A DNA stretch of 13,935 nucleotides from positions 1 through 13,935 of the forward strand of contig CAJUPT010000075.1 of the NCBI GenBank assembly GCA_910588405.1, given 5' to 3'. Source of the stretch: an uncultured Lachnospiraceae bacterium (GTDB lineage: Bacteria > Bacillota > Clostridia > Lachnospirales > Lachnospiraceae). Positions 4,982 to 11,299 of this stretch are shown here, piece after piece. The notes beneath the pieces are model-generated. The model saw only the letters and a program-made list of their open reading frames with translations. It was not told where the DNA came from and made no database searches. Numbering within the stretch: the stretch's first letter is position 1; every line of letters begins with the position of its first letter. The position numbers were made by a program, and so were the translations under genes.

Positions 4982-5950
4982 ATGCCGTTACAACTGGATT
5001 ATTACTATGGCAACGAGGCGGAACAATACAGTTTCTACCGTATCCCCAAAGTGCTGTTCACGGACAGCCGATTTAAGGGGCTGTCTGTGGAAGCAAAAGT
5101 GCTTTACGGGCTGCTGCTCGACCGCATGGCTCTTTCTGTCAGGAACAACTGGCTGGATCAGGACGGGCGTGTCTATATCATTTACACCATCGCCGATGTG
5201 ATGGAAACCCTTGGCTGTGCGGAACAGAAAGCGAATAAGCTCCTGAACGAACTGGACGCGGCAAAAGGCGTCGGACTGGTGGAGCGTGTCCGGCGCGGGC
5301 TGGGGAAGCCCAACGTGATCTACGTTAAAAACTTTATCAGCGGGGGAAAACCAGACACCCGGCAGGAATCACAAATCAAGAATTGTGAAAATCACAAATC
5401 AGGAAATGTGAAAACCGCAAGTCAGGAATTGCGAAAATCACAAACAAATAATACTGACTTAAATAAAACTGACAAGAGTGATACTGATCCATCTATCTAT
5501 CCGGCAGGAACGGGGCGGCCGGATGTGGAAACTGTGGATAACTTTTCACGGACAGGAGAAAAAAAGATAGATGGGATGGATAAGATGTCCGCCTACCGTG
5601 AATTGATCCGGGAGAACATCAGCTATGAGATACTTTTGCAGGATAACCCTTATGACAGGGAACGTCTGGACGGCTTTGTGGAACTGATGGCGGAGGTCTG
5701 TTGCAGCAGACGGCCTACGGTGCGCATCAACCAGGAGGACATGTGTACGGAGGTGGTAAAGAGCCGCCTGCTGAAGCTGGACAGTGAGCATATCCGTTAT
5801 GTGATGGACTGCCTGGATAAGAACACGACGCTGATTGGGAATATCCGGGCCTATACCCTTTCTGCCCTGTTCAATGCCCCTGTGACGATCAGCCAGTATT
5901 ATTCCAGCCTTGTCAGCCATGACATGGCAAATGGCTTCGGCGCGGGATAA
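4982..5950 (+). CDS. repA: RepA_N-family replication initiator
   Basis: 322 residues. The N-terminal ~115 residues (YYYGNEAEQYSFYRIPKVLF, then FKGLSVEAKVLYGLLLDRMA, then VYIIYTIADVMETLGCAEQK) are the winged-helix RepA_N / replication initiator protein A domain. A polar low-complexity linker (~118-195) carries iteron-like DNA repeats. The C-terminal ~125 residues (YRELIRENISYEILLQDNPY to the end) match the host-specific C-terminal domain seen in ICE RepA proteins (DUF6017-like). RepA_N initiators usually bind iterons within their own gene to start theta replication, so this would support autonomous replication of the circular ICE. AAGGAGG at 4966-4972 with 9-nt spacing supports the ATG. It lies alone between tandem terminators and the next operon. 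The promoter must lie in or upstream of the terminator region, and I could not see it. Confidence 0.9.
   Translation: MPLQLDYYYGNEAEQYSFYRIPKVLFTDSRFKGLSVEAKVLYGLLLDRMALSVRNNWLDQDGRVYIIYTIADVMETLGCAEQKANKLLNELDAAKGVGLVERVRRGLGKPNVIYVKNFISGGKPDTRQESQIKNCENHKSGNVKTASQELRKSQTNNTDLNKTDKSDTDPSIYPAGTGRPDVETVDNFSRTGEKKIDGMDKMSAYRELIRENISYEILLQDNPYDRERLDGFVELMAEVCCSRRPTVRINQEDMCTEVVKSRLLKLDSEHIRYVMDCLDKNTTLIGNIRAYTLSALFNAPVTISQYYSSLVSHDMANGFGAG
5367..5444. repeat. 23-bp iterons with internal dyads inside repA (candidate origin)
   Basis: Three consecutive 23-bp units (5367-5389, 5390-5412, 5413-5435) and the start of a fourth (5436-5444) share the pattern AATCACAAATC..GAA.TGTGAA. Units 1 and 2 agree at 21 of 23 positions, units 2 and 3 at 18 of 23. 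Each unit holds an inverted repeat: TCACAA/TTGTGA in unit 1, TCACA/TGTGA in unit 2, CGCAA/TTGCG in unit 3. The period is not a multiple of three, so the repeat is not a protein repeat. Iterons inside rep are known for RepA_N plasmids. Confidence 0.82.
5453..5487. repeat. Three ACTGA boxes at 15-bp spacing in repA linker
   Basis: ACTGA occurs at 5453-5457, 5468-5472 and 5483-5487 in AT-rich sequence directly after the iterons. Because 15 is a multiple of three it also encodes a Thr-Asp every five residues (NTDLNKTDKSDTDPS). It may be a protein linker repeat or the AT-rich unwinding part of an origin. Confidence 0.5.
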
Positions 5951-6053
5951 CTGACGGATTTCTTTTTCCGCCGGTAGTTTTTATCGTTGTGGAAGCCCCT
6001 GATACCTTGCGGGCTGGCACATAAACAAGAAAATTTAAAGGAGGACAACAAAC

Positions 6054-6506
6054 ATGACGCAAAATATGGACATTCTGATCGTGGAACCGGGAAAATCGCC
6101 CAGGCCGGCTGTGATACCTAACACCCTGGAATCGGTGGAAACGGTGCTGGGAGGGGCTGTACAGGTGGGATGCTTCCTTCCCCAGAAGGTGCTTCTTATC
6201 AGCCGGGAGGATACCGCCGGCCTTGCCCCGAACCGCTGCCTGCCTGGGAAAAAAGGCTATATCAGCGGCACATTCCTGTTGTGCGGCGTACCGGAGGAAG
6301 GCTGCAACTTTGCTTCCCTCACTGCCGGACAGCAGAAGGAATTTCAGGACATTTTCGCAAGGCCGGGAGAATTTATGATGGTCGCCGGCACTGCTTATGC
6401 AGATCCGGATGATGTGGCAGATATTGTTTACGGACTTTGGGACAGCCTTTCCGACGGCGACACGGTGGTGCTGACGAAATGGGGCGGCATAGAAAGCGGG
6501 GCATAA
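6054..6506 (+). CDS. DUF3846-like protein
   Basis: 150 residues. MDILIVEPGKSPRPAVIPNT, LESVETVLGGAVQVGCF and LAPNRCLPGKKGYISGTFLL follow the DUF3846 pattern (ePGk.P....I.ntLe..Q..vGG, then a NR motif and a GTF.i.G segment), with FASLTAGQQKEFQDIF after it. The family is common in Firmicute ICEs and phages and has no established function. AAAGGAGG at 6037-6044 supports the ATG. It starts 103 bp after repA and appears to be the first gene of the conjugation operon. The next gene begins 1 nt after its stop. There are no membrane segments and no signal peptide, so it is likely cytoplasmic. Confidence 0.75.
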   Translation: MTQNMDILIVEPGKSPRPAVIPNTLESVETVLGGAVQVGCFLPQKVLLISREDTAGLAPNRCLPGKKGYISGTFLLCGVPEEGCNFASLTAGQQKEFQDIFARPGEFMMVAGTAYADPDDVADIVYGLWDSLSDGDTVVLTKWGGIESGA

Positions 6507-6507
6507 A

Positions 6508-7014
6508 ATGACAATACAAAAACAGACCGATCCGGCTGGTCACGCACAGCAACAGGAGCAGATGGCATCTGTACTGGAAGCGGTGCTGGATCAGAATATG
6601 GCCGAGTTCCATGCGGCACTTTTAGGCATGGATAAAGAAGAGATCATCGCACAAAGCGCAGAGATTGCCGCTATGCAGGCGGCATACGACTTTGTGAAGG
6701 ATGATTTCAAGTATGAACGGGGTGATGTAGAGATTTTACTCCGTATGGAGAATCCTCTGCAATTTATCGCTGAACAATGGCCTTCCAATATGTCTGAACT
6801 GTTCGATATGGACGGGCAGATCGGGGAAGCGATCATGGACGCCGGTAAAAACGCGGCAGACCAGCAGGAAACGGAGCAGGCCATCCCGCCGGAGGAAAAA
6901 CCGCATATGCAGGCAGAAAAGCCCTCGATCCTGAGCGACCTGAGCGATAAAAAACGGGAAGCTGGCCAGCGCAGTATGGCCGCAAGTAAAGTTAAGGGCG
7001 GTGAGGCACGATGA
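6508..7014 (+). CDS. DUF3848-like protein
   Basis: 168 residues, acidic and mostly helical. The core AVLDQNMAEFHAALLGMDKE, EIIAQSAEIAAMQAAYDFVK and LLRMENPLQFIAEQWPSN resembles the DUF3848 pattern (E...F...LL...peEIi..A.e......i......L...e...LL...nPL). The C-terminal ~55 residues (from DAGKNAADQQETEQ) are low-complexity and polar, which may be a flexible tail. The ribosome binding site is weak (AAAGCGGGG). With a 1-nt gap after the DUF3846 gene, translation is probably coupled to it. Its last codons overlap an ATG (7011) that opens an 18-codon frame leading into the pcfB start. The function is unknown, and the family call is moderate. Confidence 0.66.
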   Translation: MTIQKQTDPAGHAQQQEQMASVLEAVLDQNMAEFHAALLGMDKEEIIAQSAEIAAMQAAYDFVKDDFKYERGDVEILLRMENPLQFIAEQWPSNMSELFDMDGQIGEAIMDAGKNAADQQETEQAIPPEEKPHMQAEKPSILSDLSDKKREAGQRSMAASKVKGGEAR

Positions 7015-7051
7015 AACAGCCTGTTACCCGCTGGAAAGGAGGTAATGCACT

Positions 7052-7519
7052 ATGCAGGACGAGATAAGGGATAAATCCGTGGCGCTTGTGATACGGGTAG
7101 GAAAAGACGGAGGCCGGCTGACGGCGGAGCTTTTGAAATGGGCGATCCGGCAGTATCAAAAACAGGCGCAGGAACAGAAACACGGCAAGCAGAGCGTTAA
7201 GAGCCTTGTAAAGCAGGGAACAGGCGTCCAGAACATCGAGATCACCGACCAGAATATCAAGTCCTTTGAACGCTGCGCCCGCAAATACGGCATAGATTTT
7301 GCCCTGAAAAAAGATCCGGCACAGGGAAAATACCTTGTGTTTTTCAAAGCCCGTGATGCAGACGCGCTGAATGCCGCTTTTGCGGAATACACGGCAAAGA
7401 CCCTGAACCGGCAGAGGAAGCCGTCGCTGAAAAAGCAGCTCTCCCACTTCAAGGAGATTGTGAAGAACCTGGTATCCGACAAAGCAAAGAACCGGGACAA
7501 AGGAGGGTTTGAGCGTTGA
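7052..7519 (+). CDS. pcfB: PcfB family conjugation accessory protein
   Basis: 155 residues. The opening DEIRDKSVALVIRVGKDGGR, then LTAELLKWAIRQYQKQ, is typical of PcfB, as are a Gln/Lys-rich stretch and IEITDQNIKSFERCARKYGI with DFALKKDPAQGKYLVFFKAR. The C-terminal ~40 residues are Lys/Arg-rich (RQRKPSLKKQLSHFKEIVK). In pCF10, PcfB is a DNA-binding relaxosome accessory factor that works with the relaxase and the coupling protein. Here it lies directly before the VirD4-like gene and overlaps it by 4 nt, which fits that partnership. AAAGGAGG at 7035-7042 with 9-nt spacing supports the ATG. It is cytoplasmic and basic. Confidence 0.86.
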   Translation: MQDEIRDKSVALVIRVGKDGGRLTAELLKWAIRQYQKQAQEQKHGKQSVKSLVKQGTGVQNIEITDQNIKSFERCARKYGIDFALKKDPAQGKYLVFFKARDADALNAAFAEYTAKTLNRQRKPSLKKQLSHFKEIVKNLVSDKAKNRDKGGFER

Positions 7520-9294
7520 AGAATATCGAAATTAAAAAGTACGTTATCCCCAACCTGCCTTATGTGATGATGTTCTGGATTTTCTCCAAAATTGCGGAGA
7601 GTTACCGCCTTTCCGCTGGTGCCGATGTGGTAACAAAAGCCATGGCGGCGATTTCTGACCTGGGGACGGCAATCACGCAGAACCCGCTTCCCAGCTTCCA
7701 CCCCCGTGACCTGCTGTTCGGCATCGCGGGGGCGGCGGCTGTCCGGGCGGCAGTTTATTTCAAAGGGAAGAACGCAAAAAAATACCGGCACGGCGTGGAA
7801 TATGGCAGCGCCCGATGGGGCAACGCAAAAGATATAGAGCCTTTTATCGATCCCAAGTTTGACAATAATATCCTCCTGACCCAGACGGAACGGATCATGA
7901 TCGGCAGGAACAAGATACCAAAATACAACATCAACAAAAACGTGCTGATCATTGGCGGCTCCGGCTCCGGTAAGACCAGGTTCCATGTCAAGCCGAACCT
8001 CATGCAAATGAACAGTTCGTATGTTGTCACAGATCCGAAAGGTACTGTGGTTCTGGAGTGTGGGAAAATGCTCCAGCGCGGTGGGTATGAGATCAAGATC
8101 CTCAATACCATCGACTTCAAGCAGTCCATGCGCTATAACCCCTTCCGCTATCTGCGCTGTGAGAACGACATCTTGAAGCTGGTCAACTGTATCATGGAGA
8201 ATACCAAGGGGGAGGACAGCAAAGGCGGGGAGGATTTCTGGAGCAAGGCGGAAGCCCTGTATTATCAGGCGCTGATCGCTTACATCTGGTATGAGGCTCC
8301 GGAGAATGAGAAGAACTTCAATACGCTATTGGAAATGCTCAACGCTTCCGAAGTCCGCGAAGAGGACGAAACCTTTAAAAATGCTGTGGATATGATGTTT
8401 GACCGGCTGGAACAGCGCGACCCGGAGCATTTCGCTGTCCGCCAGTATAAAAAATACAAAATGGCGGCGGGCAAGACCGCAAAATCTATCCTGATTTCCT
8501 GCGGCGCAAGGATGGCTCCCTTTGACATTAAGGAAGTCCGCGACATGATGATGGATGACGAACTGGAGCTTGACAAACTGGGCGACCGCAAGACTGCCCT
8601 GTTCTGCATCGTATCCGACACGGATACAACATTCAATTTCATCGCATCCATGGTTTATACGCAGATGTTTAATGTACTCTGCGACCGGGCGCTGGAAAAC
8701 GGCGGCGCACTGAAAACACACGTCACCTGCCTGCTGGATGAATTTGCGAATCAGAAGATCCCCAACTTTGAACACCTGATATCGGTGATCCGGAGCCGTG
8801 AGATTTCCGCCCATGTGATCGTCCAGACGCAGAGCCAGTTAAAAGCTGTCTATAAAGACCATGCGGAGACGATCATCGGCAACTGCTCCTGTGTGTTGTT
8901 TCTGGGCGGCAAGGAGCAGAGTACCTTAAAAGAGATTTCAGCTACCCTTGGAAAGGAGACGATAGACAGCTTCAACACATCTGACACGCGGGGCAGCCAG
9001 CGCAGTTACGGCTTAAATTATCAGAAATTGGGAAAGGAACTTATGACACCCGATGAACTTGCGGTCATGGACGGGGGCAAATGTATCCTCCAGGTACAGG
9101 GTGTCCGCCCCTTCTTCTCCGACAAGTTTGATATAACCAAACACCCGCAGTACAAATACCTTTCGGACGCAGACCCGAAAAATACGTTTGATGTGGCAAA
9201 ATTCCTGAAACGCCGTCTGAAAGTCAAACCGGATGATGTGTTTGAGGTCTGCGAACTGGAAGCTCTGCCCGAAACCGGCAATCTTGCCGTCTGA
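7516..9294 (+). CDS. virD4: VirD4/TraG-like type IV coupling ATPase
   Basis: 592 residues, matching the CD1115-type VirD4-like proteins of clostridial ICEs. Two N-terminal hydrophobic segments (~10-30 and ~65-84) anchor it in the membrane. The region GVEYGSARWGNAKDIEPF is the conserved segment before the ATPase domain. Walker A is GGSGSGKT (~147-154), followed by SYVVTDPKGTVV. Walker B is LLDEFAN (~406-412), then ISVIRSREISAHVIVQTQSQ, the usual motif after it. It would link the DNA-bound relaxosome to the transfer channel and power DNA entry. The start is a TTG (7516) overlapping the pcfB stop (TTGA) with AAGGAGG at 7500-7506; no ATG fits better. A terminator overlaps its stop codon, so expression of downstream genes may need read-through or a new promoter. 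Confidence 0.93.
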   Translation: MKNIEIKKYVIPNLPYVMMFWIFSKIAESYRLSAGADVVTKAMAAISDLGTAITQNPLPSFHPRDLLFGIAGAAAVRAAVYFKGKNAKKYRHGVEYGSARWGNAKDIEPFIDPKFDNNILLTQTERIMIGRNKIPKYNINKNVLIIGGSGSGKTRFHVKPNLMQMNSSYVVTDPKGTVVLECGKMLQRGGYEIKILNTIDFKQSMRYNPFRYLRCENDILKLVNCIMENTKGEDSKGGEDFWSKAEALYYQALIAYIWYEAPENEKNFNTLLEMLNASEVREEDETFKNAVDMMFDRLEQRDPEHFAVRQYKKYKMAAGKTAKSILISCGARMAPFDIKEVRDMMMDDELELDKLGDRKTALFCIVSDTDTTFNFIASMVYTQMFNVLCDRALENGGALKTHVTCLLDEFANQKIPNFEHLISVIRSREISAHVIVQTQSQLKAVYKDHAETIIGNCSCVLFLGGKEQSTLKEISATLGKETIDSFNTSDTRGSQRSYGLNYQKLGKELMTPDELAVMDGGKCILQVQGVRPFFSDKFDITKHPQYKYLSDADPKNTFDVAKFLKRRLKVKPDDVFEVCELEALPETGNLAV

Positions 9295-9315
9295 CTATGT
9301 TCAGGCGGCTTTTTT
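9286..9315 (+). terminator. Intrinsic terminator overlapping the virD4 stop codon
   Basis: Stem GCCGTCTGA (9286-9294, including the TGA stop) with TCAGGCGGC (9301-9309). It is 9 bp with one G-T pair, a 6-nt loop and a six-T run at 9310-9315. It would at least partly end transcription before maff2. A translating ribosome at the stop would cover the stem, which could let expression depend on virD4 translation. Confidence 0.75.
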
Positions 9316-9331
9316 AATGGAGGTAATTTCT

Positions 9332-9391
9332 ATGAGGATACGCGCACCGCCCTTTAAAACCATCTCAGGACAGAAAAGCGTATGCACATAA
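9332..9391 (+). CDS. Possible 19-residue leader peptide
   Basis: A short frame (MRIRAPPFKTISGQKSVCT) begins 7 nt after a full GGAGGT (9319-9324) right behind the virD4 terminator. It has a better ribosome binding site than maff2 downstream. It is basic and has no recognisable family. It may be a leader peptide, a decayed gene end or chance. Confidence 0.25.
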   Translation: MRIRAPPFKTISGQKSVCT

Positions 9392-9397
9392 AAAAGA

Positions 9398-9528
9398 AAG
9401 GAGACGGAACCGGATGATGGATCCCGTAAAAACAAAAAAAGCAGGCGGGATTTGCTTTTTCTTTCCTGAGAAAAACAAAGAACCATACAGAAACGTCAAA
9501 ACAAACACTCCGGTTCTCAATATCATAT
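9398..9528 (+). promoter_or_regulatory. Structured leader before maff2
   Basis: Several complementary segments lie in this gene-free stretch. GAACCGGA (9407-9414) pairs with TCCGGTTC (9509-9516). Inside that loop ATCCCG (9421-9426) pairs with CGGGAT (9446-9451). An 11-bp bulged stem pairs 9451-9462 with 9469-9479. GAACC at 9480-9484 could compete for GGTTC at 9512-9516. The only good ribosome binding site (AAAGGAG, 9397-9403) lies 5' of the outer stem, while maff2 has none of its own. The folding is inferred by eye only. Confidence 0.45.
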
Positions 9529-9744
9529 ATGGCATTTTTCACCAGCGCGATCGGAACCTTGAAGGTACTCGTAATTGCCCTTGGAGCAGGGCTTGGCGTA
9601 TGGGGTGTGATCAACCTCCTGGAGGGATACGGCAATGACAACCCTGGTGCAAAGTCGCAGGGAATGAAGCAGCTTATGGCGGGCGGCGGAGTTGCCCTGA
9701 TCGGTATGCAGCTGATCCCCCTGCTGGCCAACCTGTTTAGCTAA
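9529..9744 (+). CDS. Maff2 family small membrane protein
   Basis: 71 residues beginning with the family's MAFF signature (MAFFTSAIGTLKVLVIALGA). A hydrophobic segment at ~8-30 is followed by the conserved loop NLLEGYGNDNPGAKSQGMKQ and a second hydrophobic segment at ~48-70. It is a two-TM protein of VirB2/TrbC-like size and position, and a pilin-like or channel-component role is inferred from that; it is not proven. The start is set by the conserved MAFF, although no Shine-Dalgarno sequence precedes it (CTCAATATCATAT). A longer out-of-frame ORF from 9414 with a good ribosome binding site overlaps it, so translation may involve the leader structure. It ends 14 nt before the VirB6-like gene. 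Confidence 0.88.
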   Translation: MAFFTSAIGTLKVLVIALGAGLGVWGVINLLEGYGNDNPGAKSQGMKQLMAGGGVALIGMQLIPLLANLFS

Positions 9745-9758
9745 GGCGGGTACCGCTT

Positions 9759-10628
9759 ATGCTGAATATCCTCGACCAGATCGAGCAGTGGATCAAGGAT
9801 TTCCTGATTGAGTGCATCACGGGGAACCTTTCCGGGCTGTTCGACCAGGTAAACGACGCGGTCGGGGACGTGGCGGCGGATGTAGCAAAGACACCCCAGA
9901 CATGGAACTCTGGGGTGTTTTCCATGATCCGCTCCCTGTCAGATAACGTGATCGTCCCCATAGCCGGAATCATACTCACGTTTGTTTTATGCTATGAACT
10001 GATCAGCATGATCGTGGAAAAGAATAACATGCACGATTTTGATACATTCAACATTTTCAAGTGGATCTTCAAGGTATATGTTGCGACTTACCTTGTCACC
10101 CATACGTTTGACATCACCATGGCGATCTTCGAGCTGTCGCAGACAGTCGTGCGGCGGAGCGCCGCCGTGATCACCGGGAACACGAGCATCCGGTTTTCTG
10201 CCGTATTGGGAAGCTTGGCCTCCCAGCTTGACACGATGGGGATCGGGGAACTGTTCGGGCTTCTGGTGGAGACCGCCCTGATCCGGATCACCACACCTAT
10301 CCTGTCGGTCTGTGTCATGCTGGTACTGGTGGGACGCATGGTGGAGATCTATATCTACTGTTCCGTCGGCGCGATTCCTTTCGCTACCATGACCAGCCGG
10401 GAATGGGGGCAGATGGGGAACAACTACCTGCGGGGGCTGGTGGCCCTGGGATTGCAGGGCTTTTTCATCATGGTCTGTATCGCCATTTATTCCGCACTGA
10501 TCGCAGGCATCGGGGCAGCGCCCAATATCCACAAGGCGATCTGGAGCTGTGCCGGGTACACCCTGCTCTTATGCTTCTCGCTGTTTAAGACCAGCTCTAT
10601 CTCCCGCTCCATATTCAATGCACATTAA
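9759..10628 (+). CDS. VirB6/TrbL-like conjugal transfer membrane protein
   Basis: 289 residues, very hydrophobic, resembling the CD1112-type VirB6/TrbL-like proteins of clostridial ICEs. The N-terminal ~60 residues are amphipathic (LDQIEQWIKDFLIECITGNL). Membrane segments lie at about 63-86, 100-125, 168-200, 200-222, 232-258 and 262-280. The conserved region EIYIYCSVGAIPFATMTSRE is followed by MGNNYLRGLVALGLQGFFIM, typical of the family. It would form part of the inner-membrane platform of the type IV channel. The preceding AAGGCGGG could fold into a small hairpin with CCGCTT just before the ATG (9743-9758), partly hiding the ribosome binding site. An 11-nt gap precedes the next gene. Confidence 0.87.
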   Translation: MLNILDQIEQWIKDFLIECITGNLSGLFDQVNDAVGDVAADVAKTPQTWNSGVFSMIRSLSDNVIVPIAGIILTFVLCYELISMIVEKNNMHDFDTFNIFKWIFKVYVATYLVTHTFDITMAIFELSQTVVRRSAAVITGNTSIRFSAVLGSLASQLDTMGIGELFGLLVETALIRITTPILSVCVMLVLVGRMVEIYIYCSVGAIPFATMTSREWGQMGNNYLRGLVALGLQGFFIMVCIAIYSALIAGIGAAPNIHKAIWSCAGYTLLLCFSLFKTSSISRSIFNAH

Positions 10629-10639
10629 AGGGGGCGCTT

Positions 10640-11257
10640 ATGGGGGAAAGACGGATGCCGGCGCGTTACCGTATGGATGAAACCGGGCAGATGCGCCGGA
10701 CATGGAACGGGAAGCTGCCGGAGGAATTTAACGAAAAAGATATGCTCCTGTTTGCCATTGATACGGATCTTCTGGTAAATGGGCGTGTGTCAGCGGAAAC
10801 ACAAAACGCAGTCCGGGAGGCAGGCTACCGTTATGAAAACGGGAACCTCCTGCCCCTGGAAACACAAAGAAAGGAGGCTGCTATGGAAAACCAGAAGAAT
10901 ACGCTGGACGTCAGCGTCAAGGTATATCCCCTTCAGGAAAAGGGAGGGAACCTGCTCGCATTTGCCAGCGCGACGGTCGGAGGCTGTTTTGCCGTGAACG
11001 GGATCCGCGTTATGGACAGCGAAAAAGGAAAATTTGTCGCCATGCCGAGCAGCAAAGGGAAGGACGGCAAATACCATGACATATGCTGCCCCACCACGGC
11101 GGAAATGCGCCAGGCGATCAATACCGCTGTCCTGGGGGAATACCAGAAAGCGGTGGAAAAACCTTCCCTGCGCGGGGCGCTGCAAAGCGCAGCAAAAGAA
11201 GCCGCCGCGCGTCCGGCCCCGGAAGCACAGAGATCAGCGGACAAAGGGGCGCGTTAA
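10640..11257 (+). CDS. SpoVG-domain protein with N-terminal extension (possible dual start)
   Basis: 205 residues in one frame. Residues 82-~165 (MENQKNTLDVSVKVYPLQEK, LLAFASATVGGCFAVNGIRV, FVAMPSSKGKDGKYHDICCP) are a SpoVG domain. SpoVG is a small site-specific DNA/RNA-binding regulator of ~95 residues. The last ~40 residues are Ala/Lys/Arg-rich. Residues 1-81 (MDETGQMRRTWNGKLPEEFN, LLVNGRVSAETQNAVREAGY) are a separate small module I do not recognise. The internal ATG at 10883 has AAAGGAGG at 10870-10877, stronger than the AAAGGGGG before 10640. Either two proteins are made from one frame, or two genes have fused by loss of a stop. SpoVG-like proteins are regular members of these ICE operons; their role in transfer is unknown. 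Confidence 0.78.
   Translation: MGERRMPARYRMDETGQMRRTWNGKLPEEFNEKDMLLFAIDTDLLVNGRVSAETQNAVREAGYRYENGNLLPLETQRKEAAMENQKNTLDVSVKVYPLQEKGGNLLAFASATVGGCFAVNGIRVMDSEKGKFVAMPSSKGKDGKYHDICCPTTAEMRQAINTAVLGEYQKAVEKPSLRGALQSAAKEAAARPAPEAQRSADKGAR
10870..10885 (+). promoter_or_regulatory. Internal ribosome binding site and start for a short SpoVG form
   Basis: AAAGGAGG (10870-10877) lies 5 nt before an in-frame ATG (10883) exactly where the SpoVG domain begins. A 124-residue product of normal SpoVG-like layout would result. Confidence 0.65.
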
Positions 11258-11261
11258 AGGA

Positions 11262-11282
11262 TCCGTCCGGATACCGGGCGGA
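11262..11282 (+). other. Strong GC hairpin next to the ribosome binding site of the DUF3849 gene
   Basis: TCCGTCCGG (11262-11270) pairs with CCGGGCGGA (11274-11282), 9 bp with one G-T, and loop ATA. No T-run follows (AAAAAGG), so it is not an intrinsic terminator. It ends 1 nt before AAAGGAGG (11284-11291) and may act as an mRNA stability or processing element or modulate initiation. Confidence 0.6.
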
Positions 11283-11299
11283 AAAAGGAGGAAATGAAC

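Noticed and set aside
5367..5444. CRISPR-like array
   Set aside because: The 23-bp units are contiguous with no spacers and lie inside repA, so iterons explain them better.
5951..6053. Possible terminator or promoter between repA and the DUF3846 gene
   Set aside because: Only short pairings (CGGA/TCCG and AGCCC/GGGCT) without a following T-run are visible, and there is no convincing promoter; too weak to annotate.
7156..8007. 283-codon minus-strand ORF opposite pcfB/virD4
   Set aside because: Antisense shadow of two well-supported genes; no recognisable domain.
9414..9638. 74-codon plus-strand ORF with a good ribosome binding site before maff2
   Set aside because: Its second half overlaps maff2 in another frame, where the Maff2 protein is clearly the coding one, and its first half has no family likeness. 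Kept only as part of the leader discussion.
9743..9758. Small bulged hairpin covering the ribosome binding site of the VirB6-like gene
   Set aside because: Six pairs with a bulge and a 3-nt loop are weak and may be chance; mentioned in the gene entry only.
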